DNA of 23,088 nucleotides from SKW197 sp049970095 (lineage in GTDB: Archaea; Thermoplasmatota; Thermoplasmata; Lutacidiplasmatales; SKW197), in assembly GCA_049970095.1 (NCBI GenBank), contig JBMFNP010000026.1:1-23088 (forward strand), written 5' to 3'. Both the position numbers and the translations under genes were made by a program. The notes below the pieces were generated by a model. The model was not told the origin of the DNA, made no database searches, and saw only the letters and a program-made list of their open reading frames with translations. How positions within the stretch are numbered: position 1 is the stretch's first letter; each line of letters starts with the position of its first letter. Positions 1 to 7,030 of the stretch are shown in pieces.

Positions 1-1081
1 TGATATCTCCATGCTCCCGCACAAACTTCTCGCCATTTTGTTTAAGCGATTTACGCATAGCATCATTGTTATGGAGGTTTCTCAACACGCTGGAAAGATG
101 TTCTACATTTCCAGCTTCAAAAAGCAATCCGTTTTCTCCATCTTTCAGGAATTCCTTGATTCCACCAGCATTTGAACCCACAGCCACTGCACCACATGCC
201 ATCGCTTCTATGAGAATAATTCCAAATGTGTCTGCAAATGAGGGAAGCACAACCACATCTGACGCCCTCAACAGTGCACCTTTCTTTTCCTCAGGAACAA
301 AACCAAGAATTTTCACATTCTCAAGTTTCTTCAATTTCACATATTCCTTTACATTCTTTTCTTCTGGGCCTGTACCTCCTACCAGAAACACCATATCTCT
401 ATTTCTTTCAGCACAACCCAGAAATGTGTAAATCCCCTTATCTTTTGTTATTCTGCTTAAAAAGGTAACAGTAAATTTACCTTCAATTCCGAGTTCCCTT
501 CGCATATCAAACCTATCAATGTTTTTTAGTGTATCTTCAAGGTCAGGCAATGTCCAAACTACACGAATTTTTACCCTGAAAGGTTTTATTGCAGAGGAAT
601 ATATGAAATCTTTAACCACATTGGAGGGAACTGTAAGTGCATTACATCGCCAATAAACTCCAAGTGCATACCTCCATCCCATAGCTACAAAGCCCCTGTT
701 TGCAAATATGCTTTTGATGCTTCTGGACATCTCCTTTATGTTTGTGTGGAAACTTCCTACCACAGGCACACGGAGGGCACGGGCGACAAACAGTCCTGCA
801 GAACCCACAGCAAAAGGTGTATGGAGATGTACAACATCTGGCCTGAATTTTCTGAGAAGGTAGTAACTGCTGAAATAGGGACACACTGCGAATTTGTACT
901 GGCGGTAAAAAGGTACTGTGAGAGAGACAAAAGAATGAACATTTTTCTCTCTACTTTTTGTTGCAGTAAAAACCACCACATCATGTCCCATTCTTTCAAG
1001 TTGTTTTTTCAGTGCATGGACATAGGCTGCAACACCATCAGTAGTGGGGGGATAGGTCTCTGTGAACATTGCAATACGCAA
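1..1081 (-). CDS. Glycosyltransferase family 4, C-terminus cut by window edge
   Basis: This gene encodes a GT-B fold, retaining glycosyltransferase that moves a sugar from a nucleotide-sugar donor to an unidentified acceptor, possibly a lipid or surface glycan. Translating the minus strand gives 360 uninterrupted residues, and the frame is still open at position 1. The N-terminus reads MRIAMFTETYPPTTDG, the usual GT4 opening, and is followed by HLHTPF and SFHTN. The donor-site region reads ADTFGIILIEAMACG, in which Asp takes the first Glu position of the EX7E motif, as in the DTFG subgroup. The start is a TTG that follows the TGA of thiDN with no gap and in the same frame; the next ATG is four codons inside and would lose the conserved first strand. 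It is probably co-transcribed with thiDN, although no shared pathway is evident. The family is sure; the substrate is unknown. Confidence 0.88.
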   Translation of the reverse strand, partial: MRIAMFTETYPPTTDGVAAYVHALKKQLERMGHDVVVFTATKSREKNVHSFVSLTVPFYRQYKFAVCPYFSSYYLLRKFRPDVVHLHTPFAVGSAGLFVARALRVPVVGSFHTNIKEMSRSIKSIFANRGFVAMGWRYALGVYWRCNALTVPSNVVKDFIYSSAIKPFRVKIRVVWTLPDLEDTLKNIDRFDMRRELGIEGKFTVTFLSRITKDKGIYTFLGCAERNRDMVFLVGGTGPEEKNVKEYVKLKKLENVKILGFVPEEKKGALLRASDVVVLPSFADTFGIILIEAMACGAVAVGSNAGGIKEFLKDGENGLLFEAGNVEHLSSVLRNLHNNDAMRKSLKQNGEKFVREHGDI

Positions 1082-2389
1082 TCAGATCACCAACTTCTTC
1101 AGTTTTTTAAGTAACTCTGGTGGATCTGCTGCAATCAACCGAATCATGGGCTCCTTACCTACATCTCCAAGGTCGTATATCATGTCTGGTACTGTACCAA
1201 CACTTCTAATAGCCAATTCTGTGCCCCACTCCATGGTACTATCCTTAACATTCTCTTTTTCTTCTTTTCTTGAAAAGGTACCTACCACAAATCCAAGCCG
1301 TTTTGCCTTCTCTACAGTTTCTGGTGCATATCTCAAATTCATTGCTGAGCGTTTCTCAGGATCAAATTTCATTACTGTAAGGATTATTCTGGGTATGTGG
1401 TCCCCAGCACCGAATTTCACCTTCTCTATTACTTTTGGCCCCTCTGTTGAGCGCACAATTCTTCCGTCTATTGCGCACACATCATTTTTTGAACTTGCGT
1501 CTGGGAGTGCAAATCCAATATTGGTGCCCACCTCTGGTATATAATCGTTTTTGAGGGTCTTCAGAAATTCTGGCAGGTTTTCTACCAATGTGATATATGT
1601 GTTCCATTTTTCCAAGTTGCGTCGGGCTGACCAGAAAGGATTCACACGGTATTTTTTCCCAAGAAATTGTGGGGTATTCAAACAATCAGCAAGAAGGTAC
1701 TTACTCTTTTTCACAGCAGCAACAAGGTCAAGATGCTGGGCAAGAAATCCTGCAATCAAACTTGAAAGAATGCACCCTGTGCCCCTGAAAGGCAAAGCCA
1801 CAAGTTCACCAGGGAACACATGGATTTCGCCCTTGGACACAAGGTAATCTGTGGCATCTATATGTCCACCTTTGAGGAGTACATTGCACCCGAGTTTTTT
1901 GTGCAGTTCAAAGGATGCAATTTTTGCATCATCTGGTGTTTTGATTTTTGCACCAAGTAAGATTTCTGCTTCTGGCACATTCGGGGTTATAAGTGTTGCT
2001 CTGGGTGCAATACTTCTCATGAATGTTTCTACATATGCATCCTCTGCAAAATACTGTCCAGATGTGGCTACAAACACAGGGTCAGCAACCATGGGAATTT
2101 GTGGGGGTAACATTGAGGATACAATTTCACCGATTTCTTTCCTTCCTATCATTCCAAGTTTTATTGCTGATGGATTTTCTGTTAGAGCGTGCTTTATACT
2201 GTTTTCAATCACTCTTGAGGCAACAGGTATAACATCAACAACAAACTCCTGGGTTTCAATTGCGTAATTTACTATTACAGGGAGTGGATGCAGTCCAAGG
2301 AAAGAAATTGCATTCACATCTGCAGTGATTCCTGAGATGCCAGATGTATCCAGCGAAGAGATGCAGAGCACGGTTGTGGTTTTTTCCAT
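1082..2389 (-). CDS. thiDN: Bifunctional HMP/HMP-phosphate kinase - thiamine-phosphate synthase (ThiD-ThiN fusion)
   Basis: This protein acts in thiamine biosynthesis. The ThiD part phosphorylates hydroxymethylpyrimidine and its phosphate, and the archaeal ThiN part joins HMP-PP to thiazole phosphate. Residues 1-240 are ThiD: VADPV at 101-105, NVPEAE at 137, LKGGH at 172 and GTGC at 203-206, where Arg202 replaces the usual His before GTGC. Residues 265-435 are ThiN: PEVGTNIG at 285, KRSAMNLRY at 346 and GKEPMIR at 411. I chose the ATG at 2389 (435 aa). An in-frame ATG at 2428 adds 13 residues with no family match and sits at the edge of the GC hairpin array. A TATA-like AATTTATT lies 23-30 nt before 2389, which fits a leaderless start. 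The fusion is a known archaeal arrangement. The glycosyltransferase gene follows without a gap. Confidence 0.93.
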   Translation of the reverse strand: MEKTTTVLCISSLDTSGISGITADVNAISFLGLHPLPVIVNYAIETQEFVVDVIPVASRVIENSIKHALTENPSAIKLGMIGRKEIGEIVSSMLPPQIPMVADPVFVATSGQYFAEDAYVETFMRSIAPRATLITPNVPEAEILLGAKIKTPDDAKIASFELHKKLGCNVLLKGGHIDATDYLVSKGEIHVFPGELVALPFRGTGCILSSLIAGFLAQHLDLVAAVKKSKYLLADCLNTPQFLGKKYRVNPFWSARRNLEKWNTYITLVENLPEFLKTLKNDYIPEVGTNIGFALPDASSKNDVCAIDGRIVRSTEGPKVIEKVKFGAGDHIPRIILTVMKFDPEKRSAMNLRYAPETVEKAKRLGFVVGTFSRKEEKENVKDSTMEWGTELAIRSVGTVPDMIYDLGDVGKEPMIRLIAADPPELLKKLKKLVI

Positions 2390-2411
2390 GATATTTCGGA
2401 ATTTGTGTGGG

Positions 2412-2419
2412 AATAAATT
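2412..2419 (-). promoter_or_regulatory. TATA-like box of thiDN
   Basis: On the minus strand this reads AATTTATT and lies 23-30 nt before the ATG at 2389. That is archaeal TATA-box spacing for a transcript starting at or next to the start codon. It is inferred from position and composition only. Confidence 0.4.
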
Positions 2420-2429
2420 ACTTTCCATC

Positions 2430-2613
2430 GGGGGGAGGGTTTCACCCTCCCCCTACGGTACCCTCACGGGGTTAACACCCTACGGTACCTGTGTTACGAG
2501 GGGCTTCGCCCCTTACGATAACCCCCAGAGGGGGGTGCCTTCGGCACCCCCAAAATGCTCATTCAGTAGACGGGGGCTCCGCCCATTACGGTCGGGGTTA
2601 CACCCTACCGTAC
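2430..2613. repeat. Array of six GC-rich mini-hairpins with TACGGTA-like spacers
   Basis: This is the gap between the SelB-like gene and thiDN. It holds six inverted repeats with mostly 3-nt loops. They are a 10-bp stem at 2431-2453 (loop TTC), a 4-bp stem at 2469-2480 (loop TAAC), a 6-bp stem at 2499-2513 (loop TTC), a 9-bp stem at 2531-2551 (loop TTC), a 4-bp stem at 2574-2584 (loop TCC) and a 4-bp stem at 2595-2605 (loop TAC). Five are followed within two bases by a heptamer: TACGGTA at 2454 and 2481, TACGATA at 2514, TACGGTC at 2587 and TACCGTA at 2606. TACGGT at 2587 can also pair with ACCGTA at 2607. The stems differ while the plan is kept, so this looks like a family of mobile or slipped palindromic units. 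Terminator or RNA roles are possible. No function is known to me. Confidence 0.75.
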
Positions 2614-2675
2614 CCCACAAATGGAGTGTTCATGACACCCCAGGATTTTCCTTGTTATGGGCAAATCAGAATGCC

Positions 2676-3617
2676 TTACAAAATCGGCTTTCCTGCACCC
2701 ACAACCCGCAGTCCCTTAGCATTTAGGTCAACCACTAAAATCTTATCAGTCTTGGCTATACCCACAGGTTTTTGAAGTTCTAGCTCTCCTGAAAAATTCT
2801 GTCCCTCTCTACTGATTTCGGTGATTTTTGCAGGAAAGATTCCCATGCGCAGGTAAATGTGGACAACACTTCCAGGCTCTAAATTTCCTCTGTAATACCT
2901 TTCAATTTCACCCTCAATTCTCAATTGATTCCTCACATCAAGTGTATCCTCTGGTGCCAACACAAAACCCCTCTCAAGTTCATCTGCGTCAATTCCTTTA
3001 AGTGCAAGTCCCACTCTTTCGCCATTTACCGCTTCTTCTACATCCACATCATGCACATGTATTGACCTTACCTCTACAACTTTTTCAGTAGGATATACCC
3101 GAAGCTTATCATGTTTTCTCACAGTACCCCTTGCCACCCCAAGGATGACTGTACCCACACCCTTCACATTGAAATAATGGTCTATAGGAATACATGGAAA
3201 ACCAAATTTTGATACTGGCTCAAGATGCGAGAATGTTTCAAGAAGTGATGGCACATTCTTTTCCACAATTTTATAGTTTGCCAATACGGTGCCGCTAGCA
3301 ACCTTTTTCCAATTTTCCTCCTGAATATAATTGTCTAGAATCACAAAGCCAGATGAATCTGCAAATCTCTGGATTGTAACAATTTCTTCGCCAAGAAAAC
3401 TTGAGAGTTCATTTACAACAATCAACACAGTATCACACATGTCCAGCACATAGAGGAGGGATTGCAGCTTTTCTGGATATTTCTCAGGATATGCTAGGGT
3501 CAGGTGTTTTCCACAGGTGGTGTAGTTGTACATCTGGATATCACTCGTCGTCCCTTTTTTCCCAATCTTACATGCAAGTTCCTTATCATTCAGTACAGCG
3601 ATTGTAATACCTGGCAT
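2676..3617 (-). CDS. SelB/EF-Tu-like protein with a degenerate G domain (archaeal SelB-like family)
   Basis: This 313-residue protein has the three-domain core of a translational GTPase but not its chemistry. Residues 142-222 are a clear EF-Tu/SelB domain 2, with VKGVGTVILGVARG at 151-164, EVRSIHVHD at 182 and GERVGLALKGID at 199. Residues 223-313 fit domain 3. The N-terminal 135 residues stand where the G domain should be, but there is no GHVDHGKT P-loop (only GKKGTTSD at 19-26), no DxPG and no NKxD. The SelB C-terminal winged-helix domain IV is absent. This matches the archaeal SelB-like group (aSelBL), described as relatives of SelB with altered G motifs and unknown function. It is unlikely to be a working GTPase; tRNA or ribosome binding is an inference. 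The start at 3617 has a strong TATA element 17-31 nt upstream, so the transcript is probably leaderless. Confidence 0.8.
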   Translation of the reverse strand: MPGITIAVLNDKELACKIGKKGTTSDIQMYNYTTCGKHLTLAYPEKYPEKLQSLLYVLDMCDTVLIVVNELSSFLGEEIVTIQRFADSSGFVILDNYIQEENWKKVASGTVLANYKIVEKNVPSLLETFSHLEPVSKFGFPCIPIDHYFNVKGVGTVILGVARGTVRKHDKLRVYPTEKVVEVRSIHVHDVDVEEAVNGERVGLALKGIDADELERGFVLAPEDTLDVRNQLRIEGEIERYYRGNLEPGSVVHIYLRMGIFPAKITEISREGQNFSGELELQKPVGIAKTDKILVVDLNAKGLRVVGAGKPIL

Positions 3618-3633
3618 AAAAAAGCAAAAACAG

Positions 3634-3648
3634 TATTTATATTTAAAA
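3634..3648 (-). promoter_or_regulatory. TATA box of the SelB-like gene
   Basis: The minus strand reads TTTTAAATATAAATA, 17-31 nt upstream of the ATG at 3617. It is centred close to -25 and leaves no room for an SD leader, so a leaderless transcript is expected. It is back to back with the promoter of the KaiC-like gene. Confidence 0.6.
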
Positions 3649-3705
3649 TTTGGTTCTGGGAAAGCAATTTAGTTGAAACGCAATGTGCACCTACAATCCA
3701 TAAGA

Positions 3706-3716
3706 TATATATTAAA
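3706..3716 (+). promoter_or_regulatory. TATA box of the KaiC-like gene
   Basis: TATATATTAAA at 3706-3716 would place transcription start near 3737, just before the GGTGA at 3739-3743 and the TTG at 3748. An in-frame ATG at 3718 lies upstream of this predicted start point and so would probably not be in the mRNA. Confidence 0.55.
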
Positions 3717-3738
3717 GATGTGCATATGGAAAATCATA

Positions 3739-3743
3739 GGTGA
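3739..3743 (+). promoter_or_regulatory. Shine-Dalgarno site that sets the KaiC-like gene start
   Basis: GGTGA lies four bases before the TTG at 3748. Together with the TATA position it selects this TTG over the upstream TTG at 3673 and the ATG at 3718. Confidence 0.55.
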
Positions 3744-3747
3744 TTGC

Positions 3748-4449
3748 TTGGACAGAATCAAGACCTTTGTCGAGGGTCTGGATGAGGACCTGAATGGAGG
3801 CATTCCAAAAGGGCATATCATACTTGTCACAGGAACGCCAGGAACAATGAAATCCTCTATCGTACTGAACATAATGTACCAGAACGCAAGTGTGAATAAC
3901 ATGAAATCCCTTTATATCTCGGTGGAGGAGAGCAAGGAGAGTTTGCTGGAAACGATGAGAGGCTTGGGGATGAGCCCTGTGGATGAAAAGAAGTTATTTA
4001 TTGTTGATGTGGCTAAACTACGCCTTGAGCACCAGGAAGCAGATGAGGCACGGGACTGGCTTAAGATTCTCAAGGAATATATATTTAGACGGGTGAGAGA
4101 CGAGCACTTTGAGATTATAGCGATTGATTCTCTGACTGCCCTATATTCACTTGTTGCCTTCACAAATCCTAGAAACGAACTCTTTCATTTTTTCGGTTTT
4201 CTAAGAGAACTGGGTGTGACAGTTCTTCTTATATGCGAGGCAGTGAGTGAAGAAAGTGCATTTGGGCTCTATAGAGAAGACTATCTGGCAGATGGTATCA
4301 TTCAGATGAAATTCACATCGCTGGGAGAAAGTGATGTTTCACTTAGAATTAGAATCGTCAAAATGAGACATACGAAGGTGCATCATGGGTATAAAGCCCT
4401 GATTTTTAGGGACGGCAAATTTGTCACCACGCCGATAATCACCGAATAA
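3748..4449 (+). CDS. KaiC/RAD55-family single-domain RecA-like ATPase
   Basis: This is a 233-residue RecA-fold ATPase of the archaeal KaiC-like group. Such proteins are generally thought to work in signalling or regulation; the partner of this one is unknown. From the TTG at 3748 the protein begins MDRIKTFVEGLDEDLNGG, which is where KaiC-like proteins normally begin. The Walker A segment is GTPGTMKSS at 29-37, with Met in place of the second conserved Gly. A Glu pair (VEES, 59-62) follows the second strand, Walker B is IIAID at 113-117, and VKMRHTKVHHG near 204 matches the end of a KaiC domain. It has one domain, with no second KaiC copy and no DNA-binding tail. A longer reading from a TTG at 3673 is possible but not favoured. 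The 3' end overlaps the convergent repeat-protein gene by 11 bases. Confidence 0.85.
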   Translation: MDRIKTFVEGLDEDLNGGIPKGHIILVTGTPGTMKSSIVLNIMYQNASVNNMKSLYISVEESKESLLETMRGLGMSPVDEKKLFIVDVAKLRLEHQEADEARDWLKILKEYIFRRVRDEHFEIIAIDSLTALYSLVAFTNPRNELFHFFGFLRELGVTVLLICEAVSEESAFGLYREDYLADGIIQMKFTSLGESDVSLRIRIVKMRHTKVHHGYKALIFRDGKFVTTPIITE

Positions 4450-7030
4450 ATTTGGGTTTCCGAGTTACACAGTTCATAATTGCCAGAAAAAGAACTCCCA
4501 AAACAATTGCAGAGCATGCAGTCATAAATTCCATTCCAGATGTTGTTTTCACTGCTTCCTCTTTTTGCAGTTGGATCCATATTGTTGTGTTGTTCCCAGA
4601 GGTTACACTCACAGTTTCCCTTGCATCCTTATATCCAGGGGAAGAGACCAGCAGATTGTAAACTCCTTCTTTGAGTGAGAGTATCTGAAATTCTCCCATT
4701 GAACCCGTCACTATGGAAATCTCAGTGCCTTCAACAACCACACTTGCTCCTGGTACTGGCAAACCTGAGGTATCAACCACATACCCAGTAATATTTCCTG
4801 GTGGAGGAATATATAAATCTAGTTCCACGGTGCCAACACTCGTGTTCTCATCAGAAATTACAATTACTTCATAGAGCTCAAGGGTAACATAACCCTGTTT
4901 TGCAAAAGTCACTCGGTATTTTCCTTCGGGTATTCCACCAATGTAAAAATCGCCATTTTCATCCGTCAGAACACTCTTAACCTTTCTTGTTCCATTGTAC
5001 ACACTTACATCAACCCCGCTTAACTGGTTTCCGTTCTTCTCCTTAACGCTTCCAGTTATTCCACCAGCACCACTGCTGAGAAAGAAATAGAGATTTACCT
5101 CCTTCTTCTCCTCAGTATTAACAGCGATGTCGCTCTGTACCGTGCTCCCATATTTATAGTGTCTGGCAGTTGCCACATAAATTCCGCCACTGATTCCAGT
5201 CATAATGTGAAAGTATCCCTCTGCATCTGTAATTGAAAGTGCACTTGTACCAGTAAAAAAATTCTTTGTAAACTCAAGATATACATCCTCTAACGGCTCA
5301 GTGTTTTTTCTGTAGTACACATGTCCGTATAACTCAGCACTTTTATTCAGGGAAACAGAATACCAGTTGGTCTTACCTTGCTCCACACTCACCAGGTTTT
5401 CAAAAAATCTGTCCTCGCATCCAGGGGCATTTCTGACAAACAAACTGTATGTTCCTTCAGGGAGATTCTGCCAGTTTTCTCCGAAAATAAAGGTCCCATT
5501 GGGTCCCGAGGAACTGCTCTCATATATCTGATAGGAATCACCTGTTTTCATAACAAGAAATCCCATTGCATTTGGAATTCGGTTACCCGCTGAGTCAGTA
5601 ATATTGATGATGCATTTTCCTGCCTCTGCAAGTGTGAAGTTAAAAAATTCCACATTAAAATCTGTCGTGAGGTCGACGGTTCTGCTGGTTTTCACATAGC
5701 CGGGTGCGCATGCTTCTAAACGGTATGTCGCTGCATGTAGGTTGGTATCCAGTTTGTAATAACCATTCTGCGATGTGTATATTTTTTCAATGCTTTCGCC
5801 ATTCTGTTCAAAGATTTCTACACTTCCAAACAGATTATTTCCTGCAGCATCTTTGATGTAACCAGAGACGGAACGGGATTTAGAGAGATTAAAGTCAATC
5901 CATGTAATGTTTCCCTGCTGGAGTACAATTGTATTTTCCTCAAAAATATGATGTGCACATTCCACACGAATTGTATAGGTGCCGCTGGTGAGCACTGGTG
6001 AAGAAACTGTAAAAGTGCCGAGAGTGCTTGTACCATATGCAAACTTTCCATTATCTCCGGTGAGCATCACCACTGCGTTATCCACACCACCACTATCATC
6101 TGTAATGTTTCCTTTCACAACAGCGGCCTTATCTAAAATGAAATCCACATTTTCAACAGTAGCACCATTCATAGCGATGGAGACATTTCGCCTTTCGCTG
6201 TTGAGCCACGAACCTTCTGGATCTGTAGGAGGAAACACCTGGACTTTATAGTTCCCTGCAACAAGTTCTGTATCCAGCACATACCTTCCGCTTTGATCTG
6301 TAATATTAGTGCACACAATGTTATCCTGCAAATCTGTAGCATAAACTACAGCCCCTGAAACAGTTTCTCCGCCTGCGCCTCGCACTATACCAGAAATTCT
6401 TGCTGAGCGTTCAAGCAAAATGGTTACAAATGTGTCCTCACCTTTCTTTATTGTTAGATTTTCGGCGAAATGTGCGGAGAGGAATCCTGTAGCACTGGCT
6501 ATGATTTCATAACCCTCTCCTGGATACATCTGTGTATCAAAATCTGTAGATGTGAATCTGAAGGCACCCGTAGCATCAGAGCATGTATAAATTTCAACAT
6601 TGTATTTCGGATTTGAAAGTTTCAAACTTGCATTGTTTATAGGAGCGCCCATTTTATCAGTTATTTTGCCAATAATTGCAGCTGAACGGTTAAGCACTAA
6701 TTCATACTGTGCTCCTGGTGTGCAGTCATGCTTGCTCTTATGATAATAGCCATTTGCATAGACTCTGAGAAAGAACATTTTGCTTTCTTCAACATTGAAC
6801 TGAAAAAAACCGTTTGCATCTGTGTGCGTCTCTATCTCTGTCCCAGAAAGATAATCCTTTGCAACCACAACTGCACCGTTTATTCCATTTCCATATACAT
6901 CAAGCACATGACCAGAGAGTGATGTTGATTTCACATTTACTATTTGGGTATCTGCAGAGAGAGGTAAAAGAAATAGAGCCATCTGGGAAAAAACTATAAT
7001 CCAGAAGACACTGAAGGCTGCACACTTCAT
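4439..7030 (-). CDS. Secreted, membrane-anchored protein with nine carboxypeptidase-regulatory-like repeats
   Basis: This is an 863-residue exported protein. Residues 5-25 form a hydrophobic signal sequence ending near LSADT. The body is nine beta-sandwich modules of about 80-95 residues, starting near 37, 118, 211, 303, 387, 471, 566, 656 and 746. Each opens with a pattern such as SGHVLDVYGNGINGA or ITGYVVDTSGLPVPGA and ends with a Gly-x-Tyr motif (EGKYRV, EGVYNL). This is the carboxypeptidase-regulatory-like, prealbumin-like fold. Residues 834-855 are a membrane span followed by the basic tail TRKPKFIR, so the repeats face outside. Many N-x-S/T sites suit archaeal N-glycosylation. There is no peptidase domain; a surface-binding or structural role is inferred. 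Its ATG overlaps the TGA of the upstream NTPase-TPR gene (ATGA), so the two are translationally coupled. Confidence 0.85.
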   Translation of the reverse strand: MKCAAFSVFWIIVFSQMALFLLPLSADTQIVNVKSTSLSGHVLDVYGNGINGAVVVAKDYLSGTEIETHTDANGFFQFNVEESKMFFLRVYANGYYHKSKHDCTPGAQYELVLNRSAAIIGKITDKMGAPINNASLKLSNPKYNVEIYTCSDATGAFRFTSTDFDTQMYPGEGYEIIASATGFLSAHFAENLTIKKGEDTFVTILLERSARISGIVRGAGGETVSGAVVYATDLQDNIVCTNITDQSGRYVLDTELVAGNYKVQVFPPTDPEGSWLNSERRNVSIAMNGATVENVDFILDKAAVVKGNITDDSGGVDNAVVMLTGDNGKFAYGTSTLGTFTVSSPVLTSGTYTIRVECAHHIFEENTIVLQQGNITWIDFNLSKSRSVSGYIKDAAGNNLFGSVEIFEQNGESIEKIYTSQNGYYKLDTNLHAATYRLEACAPGYVKTSRTVDLTTDFNVEFFNFTLAEAGKCIINITDSAGNRIPNAMGFLVMKTGDSYQIYESSSSGPNGTFIFGENWQNLPEGTYSLFVRNAPGCEDRFFENLVSVEQGKTNWYSVSLNKSAELYGHVYYRKNTEPLEDVYLEFTKNFFTGTSALSITDAEGYFHIMTGISGGIYVATARHYKYGSTVQSDIAVNTEEKKEVNLYFFLSSGAGGITGSVKEKNGNQLSGVDVSVYNGTRKVKSVLTDENGDFYIGGIPEGKYRVTFAKQGYVTLELYEVIVISDENTSVGTVELDLYIPPPGNITGYVVDTSGLPVPGASVVVEGTEISIVTGSMGEFQILSLKEGVYNLLVSSPGYKDARETVSVTSGNNTTIWIQLQKEEAVKTTSGMEFMTACSAIVLGVLFLAIMNCVTRKPKFIR

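Noticed and set aside
1..1081. Loss of the EX7E catalytic pair in the partial glycosyltransferase
   Set aside because: Asp at the first position (DTFG) is a common variant in GT4 enzymes and not a sign of inactivation.
2431..2613. CRISPR array
   Set aside because: The units are short, unequal palindromes with no constant direct repeat, no spacers of regular length and no cas genes nearby.
2325..2726. A 133-codon plus-strand frame through the hairpin array, with repeated Pro-Tyr-Gly-Thr
   Set aside because: Its peptide repeats come from the palindromes and the TACGGTA heptamers. It overlaps both flanking genes antisense and matches no family I know.
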